A stretch of DNA of 64,000 nucleotides from Carposina sasakii (GCA_014607495.2 CP053149.1:11606120-11670119); one strand, 5' to 3'. Shown: positions 33,173 to 46,878, counted from the first letter of the stretch. Notes: generated by a model from the letters alone, not told the origin. Program-made: numbers and translations.

Positions 33173-35799
33173 TGTGTAACTCTAACCTTATTTATTGAAT
33201 GCTTACAAACTGGGTCCGAAACTACAGTTCGATTTACATACTTCCAACTATTTCATGAAGGACATTGTATTAATCATTCATTATTTTAATTTTATTATTT
33301 TCCGTTATGTGCCATAAAAAGTAAGATCATAAAATTTTACAAACATCTATAAACACCTTTACAATCTTATTTGTCATCATTTAATTGATATTATTTTTGC
33401 TTAGAATAATGATTCGCTCCTCTCTGGAGCGAAGACCTATCATTAATCTAAGTATTTTTGATACTACTCTTCGCTTACCGCCATAGCTAAAAGAACTTTT
33501 CTGTCCCTTCCACTTGTCATAATCTACCCAATGATGATTCCCGTAAATGGATACATAAGAAAATAATATGTAGCCCGTTTAAACGTACCTTAAGAGCAAT
33601 TATGTAAAGTCGCTCATGGTTTACAACGCCGTAAAATGTACTTCTGGTGCCGAAACTGCAATAACCAGTGCAATACTTAAGGCCATAAATTAGAATAAGG
33701 AGTTAAAAGTGAAGAGGGGCGCGCGACGATACGGGCATGAGGAAACAGTTTGCGCTTATAAATTATAATATTTCCGTATAACTTTTTTGTAAGTTGTCGT
33801 AAATAATGGCGGAATTAAAGTGAGTTTGTGATACGCTTGGAAATTTAATAAAATAAAGCTTTGTACTTATTTTTAATTGTCAGTGGTTCGAGCATTATCT
33901 ATTTTAATTGCTTGTTGTTGCTCTACTCTATCTTATAGAAACTTTAATTAGCTAAATGAAGTTTAATCATTTTGTTTATTAAATTTTCAGAGATTCTGTA
34001 ATTAAACCACCAAAATTTTAATCCCTCTCACAAGGCTAACGCGCAATTTCCCACGACGAGACTGCCAAAGTAAAAACATTGAAAATTGAATATTTCCAAG
34101 AGCAAAGAAAACGAGATTTTACAAACGCATAACATAATATTTTACAGCCAGTCTTACATTGTTTCGCATAGATTCGGAGCGGGAATCCCGCCAACGCTCG
34201 ATATTCGAAATCATAAACAATCCCACAACAACGATGGCAGCAGTCGTAAAAACAGCGCCCGGGAGAAACTTAACACGGAACTTTTATTAAAATAACAACA
34301 TTAAGGCGTTAATTTGTTTGTAAAACTGCTCAGACGGTAAAAATTACTTATTCAGAAGGAACCGCGGCGTCGCGGCAAATGTCGCGACGGCTATCTATAA
34401 TTCAGGACGTTTGGTACCGGTTCTAATAAGTTACTCGGATAAAACAGTCATTACAGATAATACGCTATGAGAAATGATAGGTGACTAGGTAGTGAGTGTA
34501 AGGAAACTAGGTAGACAGAGAACAAACGCGTGAAACCATCCAAAGTCAAATAAAGACAAATAATACTATATATTGTATGTGAGTTAATGTAGGGGTAATT
34601 TTTTTAAATTACTTAAGTACCTACTTTCATACCATTCTATAGCATGATTTAGTGTAAAAATTAATAATAAGCATAATCAGAATAGCTGTTTTAGCTGTCA
34701 TTCCGAGATTAACCTCTTTTTAGCAAATTTGAGTGAACTAACAGCAACAAAAGCACATTATTTAATATTTCAATTTGTCTGCGTCTATAAACCATCCATG
34801 AGCGAACATGAGCTCTCATGATTAATATCGCGGAGGTGGCTATTATTAAACTTTACGATACCATAATTGAGGTTCTCAGTTCCCTGATAGGTTTTCTATC
34901 GTAGACAATCCACTTAATCGCAAAGTGGGGAAGAATAACGCCCCGGCAATGTGCTAACAAATGAAATTAATGCATTTCTCTAGAGAGATAAAATGTCATT
35001 AGTTGGTTCGATGAGGCCCCGCGATGCCCGCGGTGATCCCATTGTTCTGAGCGCGTTCGATAACTTTTTAAAAGAAACCGATAGAACTCGATAGATTCTC
35101 GATTGGATTATTTATTAAGTTCGCGACTTCATAGTTGAGCTTTGCGTTAGTGTAGAAAGTCGACCCCTTCAAGTTTCAAGGTTAACTTTTATTAATGAAT
35201 ACGATAAGAAGTTTTCTGATATTTATGTGGAAAAGTTATGTCGGGTTTATCGGTCAGAAAATGTACCTACTGATAAGATAAAATTTAAGTTAACTTTACT
35301 TACCAATACTGTCAATCATTTATTTTATTTTATTCACCAAAATCTACAGCATCGCAACCTACCTACTATTTGCTACAGACATTTCAATTAGATTACTCCA
35401 AAATAACATTATATTTATTTTCAACACACAAAATCTCTTATCATACCTAATTCATGAAACCAATGTAGAAAGACTTTAGTAAACAAGAAAGCCTCTTTTC
35501 TCAGAAATAGGAGACAAACGAGTAAAATATCCATTCGTCATAGTCGAGAAAAATAATAAATAGAAAGGCACTTTATACCCATGAAAATAATGTTCAAATA
35601 ATCTGGCATTTCTCCATAACAAATTAATTTTATGGGGCTTTGTTAATATTAAATAAAAGCATGAAACGGCATAAAAGTTTTACACTTAACTAATTGAAAA
35701 TCAAAAAAAGATCCTACTGCGTTTACTTACTCAATTATAAATTTTTGACGAAACGTAGTTCATTTACGTTACTTCACATTTTATTTATATCTGGCCCCG
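33173..35799. other. unique DNA with CpG-rich patches
   Basis: No gene. TTCGCTCC (33413-33420) and GGAGCGAA (33426-33433) form a perfect 8-bp stem with a 5-base loop. Patches 34020-34420 and 34980-35130 are CpG-rich (GCGGCGTCGCGGCAAATGTC, GGCCCCGCGATGCCCGCGG) and could be regulatory. The 69-codon frame at 34086-34295 has no family features. Confidence 0.3.
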
Positions 35800-35885
35800 C
35801 CATACTACATGTCGCTGTGGGACCTCGTTTATGATTCTGCAGTTCTGGCTATCCCATTTAGAGTACACATTCGCGTGTATGTATA
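35800..35885 (+). repeat. Family B fragment B11, tail half
   Basis: CGCTGTGGGACCTCGTTTAT, GATTCTGCAGTTCTGGCTAT and CCCATTTAGAGTACACA, ending CGCGTGTATGTATA. Confidence 0.65.
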
Positions 35886-38800
35886 TTTTAGACTTATTTT
35901 ATATCATCAAACATTATAAGGTAATACGAGTACACTTGCTCTTCAGTCCTTCAAAATTTAATTTAATTCATTTATCTCCTATTTAAACCACAAATACATT
36001 TTCAAAACCCTTCAAGACAAATAACCACAAATCTAGACTATTTCAAAAGTTTATTATACAGAAACAACATTTTCAAATGAAAGTAAGGCAAAAGCCATAT
36101 ACGTCACGGAACATAATAAGAGAAAAATACAGCAACTTTACCGAATTAATACTGGATGCAACAAACAAGAAAATAAAAGCTGAACAGTGAACACTCGTTT
36201 TATAACAAGGTAGTGCTTTTTGAAAAACGTGTTTCGTTTGTAGAACATGAAGGTAGATTGTAGAGTTGGACCTCTGCCATCGCAGTAAAAGTGGGTATAA
36301 ATCGACCGGGACGCATTTGGCAGAATGACCTAGATAAAAAAAAGTTAACAGTCACTCTGTAATCACTGATTGTAAGAATCATAAAGTTTGTTTCATAAAG
36401 TTCCGGAGTAACTAGTATAAAGCACCTGAAGACCTGAATACTGTAAATAATAAGGTATAGTGGATAGTTTCAGTAGATGAAATATTGAGCTAAAACACCT
36501 TAACAAAATGAAAGAGGATTGTGTATGACAGACTTGTAGGCAAATTGGCATCAAAATTATTGTGGATGTTATTTTCTAGAAAGTTCAAAGAACTGTTAGA
36601 TACTTTATTCTACGTAGTTCCCTCGTTCAGCTTTCGTAAGAATCCAAATAAGGTAGGTACTAATAAATGGGTGATAGCAATAGTTACGTTGACACGTGTC
36701 TTTTACGAAGAGCAAACGAGAACAAGACAAAGTCTCGCACTCTAGTCGACTTGGACTCTCTCCATAAGTAGGTACCTGTATCTAGACACACACTACTGTG
36801 TTATACCTAGAAATATAATATTTACCATGCAATCAACTATTGAGCTCAATATCAAGACGGCACGTGGAAGCGTGACGTCATTTCTGCGAAACATCTGAAT
36901 ACAGGAATGACTAGACATGAACCCTGAATAATTTACTTCTTAATAGGATGACTATTCATACATGCCACAGAGTAATAGCTATAATAGTTTGCAATAGCAA
37001 ACTTTATTATTTTCTCGGACTATGTATCAGTGGACCTTTATAGAGGGCAATTCTTCTAATCCATTAGGCTGTGTGTTCAACTTTTATACGAGTCCTACCA
37101 CTGAATGTCTCACGGAAAACGAGTAACATCTCTCAAATTATTTTCAGTGGGGTTTTTATGACAGTCGTATCTTTTTACACGCACATTATGTGTAGATATG
37201 TGCACATAATGTTTAGGTGTACTGCGTAATATATGAGAAAAGTCTATAAATCGAATTCGTGTGTAGTATTGCACCGTTTCCGTTGTTGTGGGTGCTTCGG
37301 TGTAGTTTAACATCAGTTTAACGCATTTGTAGCCCCGTACTGGCAGGTAATATCGTGGATATTGGAGCTGAATGTGTTTTGTAAATCGAAAATATATTTT
37401 CAGCCGTACATTCTCGTTACTAGGTTGATTTCCAACTCGGTGCTGACAGTTTCTGAATTTAAAGCGAACATATTGTTTGTTTACGAATATTAGTTTCTGA
37501 ACATGAAATTCTTTGTGTTATGGAAGTAAATAGCCTAAGAAGTAAATTCTACTACTAACTGACCCCCGACTCCCGGCAGATGATCCTGTCTTAGGTACTT
37601 TACATCAAACAACTGACAATTACCTAAAACTTAATTTTGTTTTTTTCTAACGTTCCTCTAAACTATTTTTTTTCTTATATAAGAGTCTCTCCTGACAATT
37701 ATTAACCCAACAGAATAGAATTTAAAAAAATATCTCCAACCGTTCAGGCGTGATGCGATGACCAAAGGATAGAGATAAAATAGAGAGAATAGATAGAGAT
37801 TCATTGTTATATTCTGGCCCATGAGTAAGAGTATTAGGTATTATTGGACCTGTATGTGAATGGTTTATCTAAGTAAATAGAAACTTTTTCAGATTACAAA
37901 GAGTCATTCAGGGTGGACTTTTCACACAAAAAATATTCTAGAAGATGTTATTGTAAATTATTAAGGTTGATTAATACTTTGTAGTTTTTTTTTATTAATG
38001 TGCATAACTAGGTAAATAGTATCGATAGTAAAGTGAATATTTCTCAATTTGTCGTGAGTTGAGAACCATTAGTAGCTGTAACAAATTATAGGGTAATCGG
38101 GATCGGCCTGCGAGCGCCGGCAAGTCTGCCTAATAAACATTCGGTTCTAGGAATAGGCTAGACATTTTTTGCAATTGCTTCAAATTTTCCTTGATAACCA
38201 ACCACTTGGAAGTTTAAATTGCTTCTAAAGATTTATTAGAGGATTACTTTTTGTCTTGATGTTACTTTTGTCATGGTCAAGTTTTTTTTTTAAAGTTAGC
38301 GGTGTTGTTATTATGATGTTAATTTTATTTGATTTAGGAAAAATTGTGGTATCTACATTTATGTAGGTAAGTTTGTATTTATGGTCAGAATGATACGGAT
38401 TTTTTATTTTCTGGACCATGTAAGGAAGGTCCCAATTCTTTGTAGTAAGCATGTTTTACGAAAAAGTTCAATTGTTACATATTTTATTCAGTTTCATCCA
38501 GTTTCAGGTGGAATGACATCTTTAACCTCGAAATAATGTTGTAGTCGAGTAAATAGGTATATAATCTAACTTAGTAAATTAGTTAAAACAGTTATAATGA
38601 CTCTGCTATGTAGCTCTAGCAAAGAGTTTTTACTGAGCCGTTTCTTGAGCATTTTCAAACTTGGATCACATAAAATTGTACGAAAGCCTGCTTCCGGATC
38701 TTGGGCTACAGAGTCTAGCCTCTAGACTGCAGTCTGCGCAGTAAAGTCTATTCCGTCCCGCCAGTATGACGTCACGCGCCATAATTTACGCACTTAAAGC

Positions 38801-40508
38801 TGTTTGTCGTGTCATACCATTATACAGCATGTAAACTCTGGACTTATTGCCGGCATAGGCGAATAATTCACTTAAAATTGTGTTGTATATTTCAATACAA
38901 TGGAATGCGATTTCATTGTAGACTCAGTAGCATTTGGATTTGGAGCATATGAGGAAACGTAATTTTTTTGTGTTTTGTTGAGGATAGAATGCCACTGTTT
39001 GTATCGCTTATACATGTACCTACGGTATCTACATTTGTTTTTATCATTTCTAAATTAGCAAATAAAAAGTTTACCCATTTATTATTCCTCTTTATATACC
39101 TTCTCTTTTAAATACTTATTAAAACCCGGGATGCATTACAAATTCTACTCGAACGAACTCGTTAGAAGTTTCTAGTGAAAATACACTGAATTGTCTAACA
39201 CTTAAATTTTATTTTTCCATTTTTCTCTTCACTTTGCCTGTAATTGAGGACGTGCTGTACTATTGTCAGATATTTATGGGCAATATGAGGTTCTTTTAAT
39301 GTCCCAATTTGCATTTTATTCAAGCTTTACGCTCAATAAAGGACAGTGCCCATGTTCGCCCGGTATATTTTATGTCTATGATTGTAAATAAATGTCACAA
39401 TCATACTTTTAAAATAAGCATGTCGAAATCACATGGTTATTCTAAAAGATTGTATAACATTCATGAGTTGTAAGAAATTATTTTAAAAACAAAGTTAGAC
39501 TATCATCATTTAAGGTTCTTTTAAATTATTTTCTTCTTTCTATTCCATTTCAACTCCAGGATAGGTCTCAAGGAATTAAGTAATGTTTTTTTTTTCTAAA
39601 AAGTTTGAAAAAATTATTCCTACAACCAACCAAAAAGAGTATTGTACTAAGTAGAATGCTGATCGATTACAAAGCAATGTTATATTATAACTAATCTCGT
39701 AAATACTAGGCATAATGTTTTCAGTTCAAGTATCGCTATTTCCTCTCCGTTTCAAACCGACTAACTAAGCTTTTAGAGTTAAAAAGAATCCTTATTTAAG
39801 ATTGAGTTTATTTAATTAAGCTCAAAAAAGCTCGCTTTTTTAAGAACAAGCATTAACAGCACAAGTGCGGGTAGTTGGATGCTAAGTAACATTTACGAGT
39901 GGAACCGAACAGCAGCTTTACTGCCACTCGTTTTTATGTTATGAACGCAAACGTGTTGGGGCGTCCTATTTACGAATAATAAAAACAAGGAAGGCAATGA
40001 ATCCCTGGCCACTTCATTTCGTCTCCTTAATATTTTACGTGACCCCTAAAATTCGGCAGCACCGGCAGGCCGCGGTCTTCATTAAGGTCTGATTACCGAG
40101 AGACGCAGTTTAGGAGATTCACGACTTCTTGGCTGAGTGCAGAAGTTTTATGTTATAATGATTACTTGCATGAGACGAGGTTGCGACGTGACGTCTCGCC
40201 TCCGCCGAATAGACGTCTGTAATTAGATGTGACACTCGCCCGCTTTGAATGCTAAGTGGATCAACACCAGCTTGACGGGTGGGGTGAAAAATTGCTGCTA
40301 ATAGCTTAGAATTTTGATTATTTGGCTTCGTTACTTTAGAGTACGAGTAAGTGTTGATTGCGAAATTTGTGAAGTGTCTGAATGGAAATATTGTTAAGTC
40401 GGTCATAAAATCTGAAGTCGTAGAATCTAAGTTTTAAAAAAACAGGTTGCGCCTAAAAATAACGGGATAAGGGCAGGAAGAGGATGAAAGTATCAGAGTA
40501 CCTTATGA
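35886..40508. other. long unique stretch without gene
   Basis: 4.6 kb without family members. Small features: ACATTATGTG (37183-37192) and its inverse CACATAATGT (37203-37212) form a 10-bp stem. A TATCGATA word lies at 38020-38027. CpG-richer patches at 38690-38800 and 39880-40300. The frames of 60-95 codons are scattered and featureless. Confidence 0.3.
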
Positions 40509-40615
40509 ATCGTCGTCAGCCTATTGCAGTCCACTGCTGGACGTAGGCCTCACCCAGTGTACGCCACATGGCTCGATCTCGCGTTTTTGCCATCCAGGCA
40601 CTACCAGCCGTCCTA
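40509..40615 (-). repeat. Family A fragment A5
   Basis: GTCAGCCTATTGCAGTCCAC, GGACGTAGGCCTCACCCAG and ACGCCACATGGCTCGATCTC, then diverges. Only the part nearest the tail remains. Confidence 0.7.
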
Positions 40616-41010
40616 CCTTATGAATATTTCTCTCTTTTTTAAATAGATTCACTTTAAATAACACGCGCTTCTATGTAGTATTAACAAAATTATACTGTTC
40701 AGAAACTTCAGAATAACGACCGTGATGATTTTTCTCTATTATCGCTGTACGTGCTAATTTTGCCTAATAATATATAATGCCAAGATTTTATGATACTTCA
40801 AGCCAGTTTTACTACTTCATGAATATGATCTCAGTCTGAGAAGTTAGTTTAGTTGTCTAATATGATAACATAAACATAAATTTTAATATTTCGGCTGTAG
40901 TTTCACACCGGCAAGATTATAGCGGTATAATCATAATAAACAAAAGCAAGTTTTTCTCTTTTTCTACTTGTCTTATTTAATTTTATTCTAGACTTGTTTT
41001 ACACTGTATA
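40616..41010. other. unique AT-rich spacer
   Basis: No gene or repeat recognised. Confidence 0.35.
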
Positions 41011-41021
41011 TATTATTGACA

Positions 41022-41367
41022 TAAACGGTGAAAGCCCAGTGGTTAAGACGTGCACCTTCCAAGCGGGAGGCGTAAGTTCGATCCTAGTCACGGGCCTGTA
41101 CCAATGGATTTATTTCATGTACAGATTTTATTTAATGTTGTGAAATTGTCGCTTAGCTCGTGCCTCGGAAAGCACGTAAAACTGTTGGTCCTGCGCCTGA
41201 TCTCTCTCCGGTCGTGTCGGCTTTCCGCCCCATCGGACTATGAGAGTGAGGGAATAGAGAGTGCACCTGTGTTTGCGCACACACTTGTGCACTATGATAT
41301 CTACTGCGTACCTGGCTAATCTCCGTAGAGATTGGCCGCCTTGGCTGAAATACGGTCGGAGAGATCT
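41022..41367 (+). mobile_element. Family S SINE copy S2
   Basis: Flanked by TATTATTGACA at 41011-41021 and 41368-41378 (11-bp target duplication). Head AAAGCCCAGTGG A box and AGTTCGATCCT B box. It is about 40 bp longer than S1 because it has an extra segment starting TTTCCGCCCCATCGGACTAT (from about 41221). Three overlapping frames of 83-99 codons here are repeat artefacts. Confidence 0.85.
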
Positions 41368-41371
41368 TATT

Positions 41372-41465
41372 ATTGACAATGGGTAAAAACCTCCTTTGGC
41401 AGTAGCCTTGTGGCGTGCCCTGGGGGAGGCCTACATCCAACAGAGACTGCAATAGGCTGATGTGT
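41372..41465 (+). repeat. Family A fragment A6
   Basis: Starts ACAATGGGTAAAAACC right after the right target duplication of S2. It continues AGTAGCCTTGTGGCGTGCCC and GAGGCCTACATCCAACAG, and ends CTGCAATAGGCTGATGTGTG. S2 therefore sits against its truncated start. Confidence 0.75.
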
Positions 41466-42654
41466 GTGTCTATGTATGTTTTTTAAATAAAAAAATGTCT
41501 CTAAATAGCTAAGTTTATTACCAACTTATCTGTATGCAGAAACAGCGGTCTCAATTGAGGATATCGAAAACACCTTTTAGCGTCTAGATAGTGACAAAAT
41601 ATGGCAAACCGGTCTGTAGGTACGCTAGGTTACCTCTAAAATATCTTTTATGAAAATATTACCGGACAGGTCTATTCCAGAGCAATATTAATATTTATCT
41701 TACAAAGACTGCATTCATATTCACCCCACGAAAACAAGTAGATAAAAATGCAAACACGCTCAATTGTGTCTCAAACGAACGCAGGCCGCCATACTGGTAG
41801 CGTTTTGGCGGGAAAGGTATTCGGGACACAAATGTTTTTCCGGTCATATGAATTTAGATCGGCCGCTCTATATTATAGGGAAAAAAACTACAAGGAAATA
41901 AAATTACAGATAGGACACTTTCTCCGGCTTTTGTACATGATCACGAGGTTCTACTCGTAGTTATGCCATAATGTCATTCGTTTCCCGATGCGACGTAGTA
42001 TTGTATATTTCGAGGATCAACGTGAAATTTAATACACCTGCGACATCACAACGTAACAAAGAGTCGTGTATGTTCAACTTTATAAAAATTGTCTTTTAGT
42101 GCCATAAAAGTTGTAGGGATATTCCATTTAAGATTAAAGTCTATCAAATGAAATAATTACATCAAATATTTTTTTATAGTATCTACTGAATAAAAGCTTC
42201 TTATAAGAGAAGTGTAGAACTTCAACTTCTATGGATTTTCTTGAAATTCGAATCCATGTTGTTAAGTTTAGCGGCCTGACCGATAACTTCTTTACATTGT
42301 CATATCTGTGTAACTGGCCTTAATCTTTGTTCTAAAGGTAAAACCATCGTTTTAGTTGAGACAGGTGGAATCGAACTATTGGAAGGGCGAGCTTACGGCC
42401 CCGCAGACCGTCGGCAGGCGGCGACCTTCCACCCTTGTAATGACACCTCTGTGAATTTAGTGCGCTATTACATTTGTTAAACAAATAAAATAGTCGTTTC
42501 TAACAGTAAGGTAAAGTCTTCTGTTAGAATAAAATGGAGGAAATATTATTAAGAAATGAAAAAATTAACTTCTATGCTGCTCTGGGAGTGGAAAAAAAAC
42601 GTATAACACTACAGCTGCTTCTCTTCCCGAGCATACTGTATAAGTCAGTAGAGG
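41466..42654. other. unique DNA
   Basis: No gene. The 70-codon frame at 41748-41960 and the GC-richer patch at 42360-42440 are featureless. Confidence 0.3.
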
Positions 42655-42825
42655 GACAAGAGGGTCTTGTTGTTTTGTAGGCGATGGGCTGACCACCTGC
42701 CACTACTAACCGAACTTGTAATCTTAACTATACCCTCAAAATTGGTCAGAAGTGGCACCATCGGCCCTTGGTGTTCTGTCTACCCCGTAAGGGATAAAGG
42801 CGTGATTATATGTAATGTAATGTAA
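42655..42825 (+). repeat. Family C copy C2 with tail
   Basis: TTTTGTAGGCGATGGGCTGA, then GGTCAGAAGTGGCACCATCG, CTTGGTGTTCTGTCTACCCC and GATAAAGGCGTGATTATATG. It ends in (TAATG)n, an intact retroposon-type tail. The GGCGATGGGCT word is like one in family B, so B and C may share a 5' module. Confidence 0.7.
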
Positions 42826-42829
42826 TTTT

Positions 42830-42955
42830 TTTTCAACCGAGTGAGATTTGAACTCATGACCTCTCACAAATCGTGCTTTCGCTCTAACCAACTGAGCTAT
42901 CGAGTCAATTTGGCAACGTTATTTTTTCATCCTAATATTTTTTGTAAAAGTGGGA
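42830..42955 (-). repeat. Family T copy T2
   Basis: On the minus strand: GGATGAAAAAATAACGTTGC, then the tRNA-like part GATAGCTCAGTTGGTTAGAG and GAGTTCAAATCTCACTCGG. The roughly 45 bp between head and tRNA-like domain found in T1 and T4 are deleted. It starts directly behind the tail of C2. Confidence 0.65.
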
Positions 42956-45458
42956 GCTTTAGGTTTAGCAGATACCAGATAACTATCGGAGACTTTTCGG
43001 AGTAAATAGGAATAAGTTTTTAAATGTCATATATTTTTATATGACGACAAAAAAGTAAATACTTGTAGCGACCAAAAAAGTTGATTTATTCAGCAAAACC
43101 AATCTCTACATAGATATTAAAATCTTATCACGAAATACTTCTGGAAGAACGGTCTCCTATGTCATAAAATGTCTAAAATATTGCCTATGAAGGGTCTCAG
43201 CTTAGTAAATTCTTCTGGCCCTGCTGCGTCTAAATATATTATGAATATTTACCCCCCGAGTCAAGCTTTACTGAGACCTAATTATTTTAATCTGACACTG
43301 AGATGGTAATTTCATGAAATTGATGTCAACGAGTGCCCCTCCCAGCTTTGTTAGGGTGCGTTCACGATCGTATTTTTTTAAAGGGACTAAAATTGCTTAT
43401 AATTCAACGAAAAGATTAATTAGTGCATATTAAGTCGTAGAAACTTCAGGTTTTTCGTATATTTTTAATTGTGTATTGTTTTTATAAAATATATTTGTAT
43501 TAAGTCTATTTCTTTACCATTAAATCACTTTCAATGTGCCCAGTAGAGCTGCAATCGACATAACACCTGTAAAATTTTAACAGACGTCGTTAAAATATCA
43601 ACAAGTGTTAAAGATATTTTATTTTATTACCTTGACAACAATTATATTAGGTTTATCTCTAGTTGTATATGTGAAAATAACATCAACCATTACAATACCA
43701 CATAATATGTGTTATATTATAACACTTAATTTTACTGAGCTATGCTTGTGCGAGGGTGATAGTTAAACAGAATGACAAAAATATAAAGAATCTGAAATTT
43801 ATTCATTTTAAACGCTCCCTTCTGCTTATTTTTGTACATATTTTTATCACTGCTCATCCCTTAACATAGTATTAGTGTATAATTCAAGGCCCAGGTGGCG
43901 TGCCGGCTTGCTACACGTAATACTAAGGATTTTTAATTAAAACTCTTGTCATAGAACACATGAGTCGCGCGGAGAAATAACTATTTTGCCTTTGTATTGT
44001 ATTCTTTAGTGGTTTTGTAAGTCTTTGTTCGTTTTTATGGTGGTTTATTGTGATAGGCATTCCATGAATATGTTTTTATTTACAGTTCATTACGGGAATT
44101 GAATTTAAGGATTTCTTTACCAAAGATCAGGTTGTTCAATACTTATACAAGCATACCGTTGGTGTAAATTACTTTATTTTGCGTTTGTCTTTAGAATGGC
44201 TTCCAGCCATTTTGACGAACTATGAAACGAAATTGTTTTACGTCAGCAGCCAATTACCTAACCTAACCAAATAAGGATTATTTAAAGCATGGGAAAGTAT
44301 GTGAAGCGTAGCCGTACTCTTTATTTCTATGCCACAAAGTATATGAAAGCTTGATATTTAATATGAGAGTATCTATAAGTAGCCTATGCGGTGGAAGATA
44401 AAGACACTTTTCTTCACAAGGCTCAAAGAGACTGCACAATCCTTAGTGTAAGTACAATGAGCGCATTGTTGTTATAATATACAAGTGCACAAAGAGTGTT
44501 GGTAAGTGAGCCTACAGTAGGTGGATACAATACTTAATATGTATCCTCTACATATGGCCCACCATATATGACACACCTTACTTATAAAAAAATAAACATT
44601 CTCTATGCTAAACATTATTTTATTTCACAGAAATCTCTTCAGGAGATAATTTCGCTTTTGTACAATCTCTATGTAACTATGTGAACTTTATTGTCCAATG
44701 TGTACAATAGAGAATATCGGAAATTCTGTATACTGTAAAATAAAGTGGTCTTCTTTATTTGTTAGGGTTATTTGATAGATAACCAAAATAACTTCTAAAT
44801 AACCGTCTTAATATCTGCGAAAGCACCCGCTGTTATATACGATACAATATAGGTTAACCTATAGTCATATTAATAGATAGCTAATGCTAAGGATGTGTGG
44901 CGTTGATCAACATATAAAAATATATAAACAATCCCCAAATAAATAAAATAGAAAATTAACCCGGAAAACCCAATTCTGGACGCCAAAACGTGGGCTACTA
45001 TTTCGACGGCGTATCGTAAATTTAATTAAATAAACATAGCCAAGAAAACAGTGTTATTCCACGAGGGTTACCAGCAACAATTCGTATAATTCCACGAGAA
45101 CTGTTCATAATTAAGCTTGCTTACCTACGGAGAGAAAGATTGGGCTTCATCAAATATGTAACAGGGTCTACCATCAAATCCTTTTTACGTCCACCACGGA
45201 CGTTACTCGGACTCCGACCCTTGGCTGTATACTTTCGGCTCCTGATCTGTTATAAAATTATTTCCGTCTAGGATCAATGATTTAAGATATGGACGGAATT
45301 GGGGGAAAAAACTTGAGATGACAAAATAATGTCGAAAGAGGGAAATAATTCTGTTTTAGGCTCATGGTGTTGTAAAATTGGGAACAACCTTCTGTAAAAT
45401 ATACGCTAGGATATAGGTCTATAAGTTATGCTCCATTATGTAGGTATATATGCCATTA
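42956..45458. other. unique AT-rich DNA
   Basis: 2.5 kb without gene or family member. GTCATATA/TATATGAC (43027-43045) forms an 8-bp AT stem. Bases 43195-43370 and 45180-45260 are GC-richer. Confidence 0.3.
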
Positions 45459-45943
45459 TACAGGGTATTTTTTCGTTGCCACCCTTAACGAAGGGTACGT
45501 ACTCTATACATCAAATAAAGTGAGTTTATGCAAAAAAAAATGCTGGGAAACGATGTAATATTTTTTTTTACTTGATCGGGCGAAATTTATAGTGTCCAGT
45601 GTTTATGTTAGTTTTTTTACAGACTGATATTAATTATTTCTCGTGAAAAAATTTTACTACGCGCGTCTATGTGCATTTAAGCCTCGAGCACACCGGATGC
45701 GTATGCGTACACGTACCTCTGAGTTGTAATGTATGGAACTATATAGGCATGGGCAGACCGGATGCGTATGCGTAATGGTTAGCATAGACGTCAAGCGGTG
45801 ACAGTTCCATACATTAAACTCAGAGGTACTTGTACCTAGGGAACCAGACACTTCCCAGGTATGCTTCCATGGAGAAAAATGATCGTGATGATGAGGAGAT
45901 TCCGTAGTGTTCGGGAACGTTGACGATCAAAAAACATGCTGTA
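45459..45943 (+). mobile_element. Family M1 MITE copy M1c with nested insertion
   Basis: Left TACAGGGTATTTTTTCG and right CATGCTGTA. The outer parts match M1a in order. Between them, at the TTAA of GTGCATTTAA, lies foreign sequence (45677-45840) that replaces about 45 bp present in M1a. Length 485 bp. Confidence 0.8.
45677..45840 (+). mobile_element. nested, rearranged TTAA-type MITE in M1c
   Basis: Starts TTAAGCCTCGAGCACACC, almost identical to the left end of the MITE at 22179. Inside, TGAGTTGTAATGTATGGAAC and its inverse near 45810 form a foldback. CCGGATGCGTATGCGTA appears twice. The right TTAA end is missing, and neighbouring M1 sequence is lost with it. Confidence 0.7.
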
Positions 45944-46878
45944 TATATCCAGCTATAATAAATTTGATGTGTAGATACTTTAAGGTATAAACGTAATAAA
46001 CTAACCAGAGTTTAAGTACATCTTGTACAACTTCCTGATCTGGCCAGAAACTGGTACTAACTCCAGAATGGCCGCCTAATAACTCGTCGGTCCTGCGGCT
46101 TAACTGTCTTATAAATTAGTGAAACTCTATTACGGTGATGTTCGGCCAAACGAATTTGCGTTATCGCCTTCGTCGAGGTAACGCGTGTGGCATACTAATG
46201 TAGGTACTTCGATGGTTAGACGCAGAGGCGACACTTCGTTAATTAGTACTTGGGAATAGTCTCAGATTATGCAGCGGGCGTTGCAGTGAATGCGAGATTC
46301 GGTGGATCTGGTGAAGAATTCTTTTTAAGGGAATTTGTAAGCTTTGAACTTGTTTATTGTGTTTTATGTTGGTGGAAAGACGGAATTGAATTGAAGTGGT
46401 GTTATTAGAAATTGCTTTTGTGTGTTAATAGCTTTGGTGTTGTTTGTATGATGATAAATTACTTATGTAGTATATAAATAGTAATTTTCATGTTTTCTCC
46501 TGTTATTATCGTAATTTTGCTGCCTTTGATCAAGTGGATTATAATGTAGATATTATTTTAATTTATAAATAGGTATTATTTTTGTGATTCAATTGTTATA
46601 ACTTAATCATCGCAAATTTAAAGTCACCTACTTGTTTTACAATTATAAATATATATTTTTAAACATATTTTCCCCAACTTTTCACACATAGTAAAAAACA
46701 ACAATTCTGAACTTAAATAGTTTCTTTGTAAGCTTAGAAACGATAATTTACCTTCAAAATATAAATAGAAATAAGTAAACTACCTTTGTATATCATGTGA
46801 ACATAGGTATAATTTAAAGGTGAACCGATATACTTTATAGCAATAACTTACAACTAAGAACTTCAAATCAATCCACAA
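45944..46878. other. unique DNA, CpG-richer at 46040-46330
   Basis: No gene or repeat recognised. The CpG-richer part may be regulatory. AT-rich beyond 46400. Confidence 0.3.

Noticed and set aside
41128..41452. Three overlapping frames of 83-99 codons
   Set aside because: They are readings of SINE S2 and LINE-tail A6. S1 does not keep the same frames.
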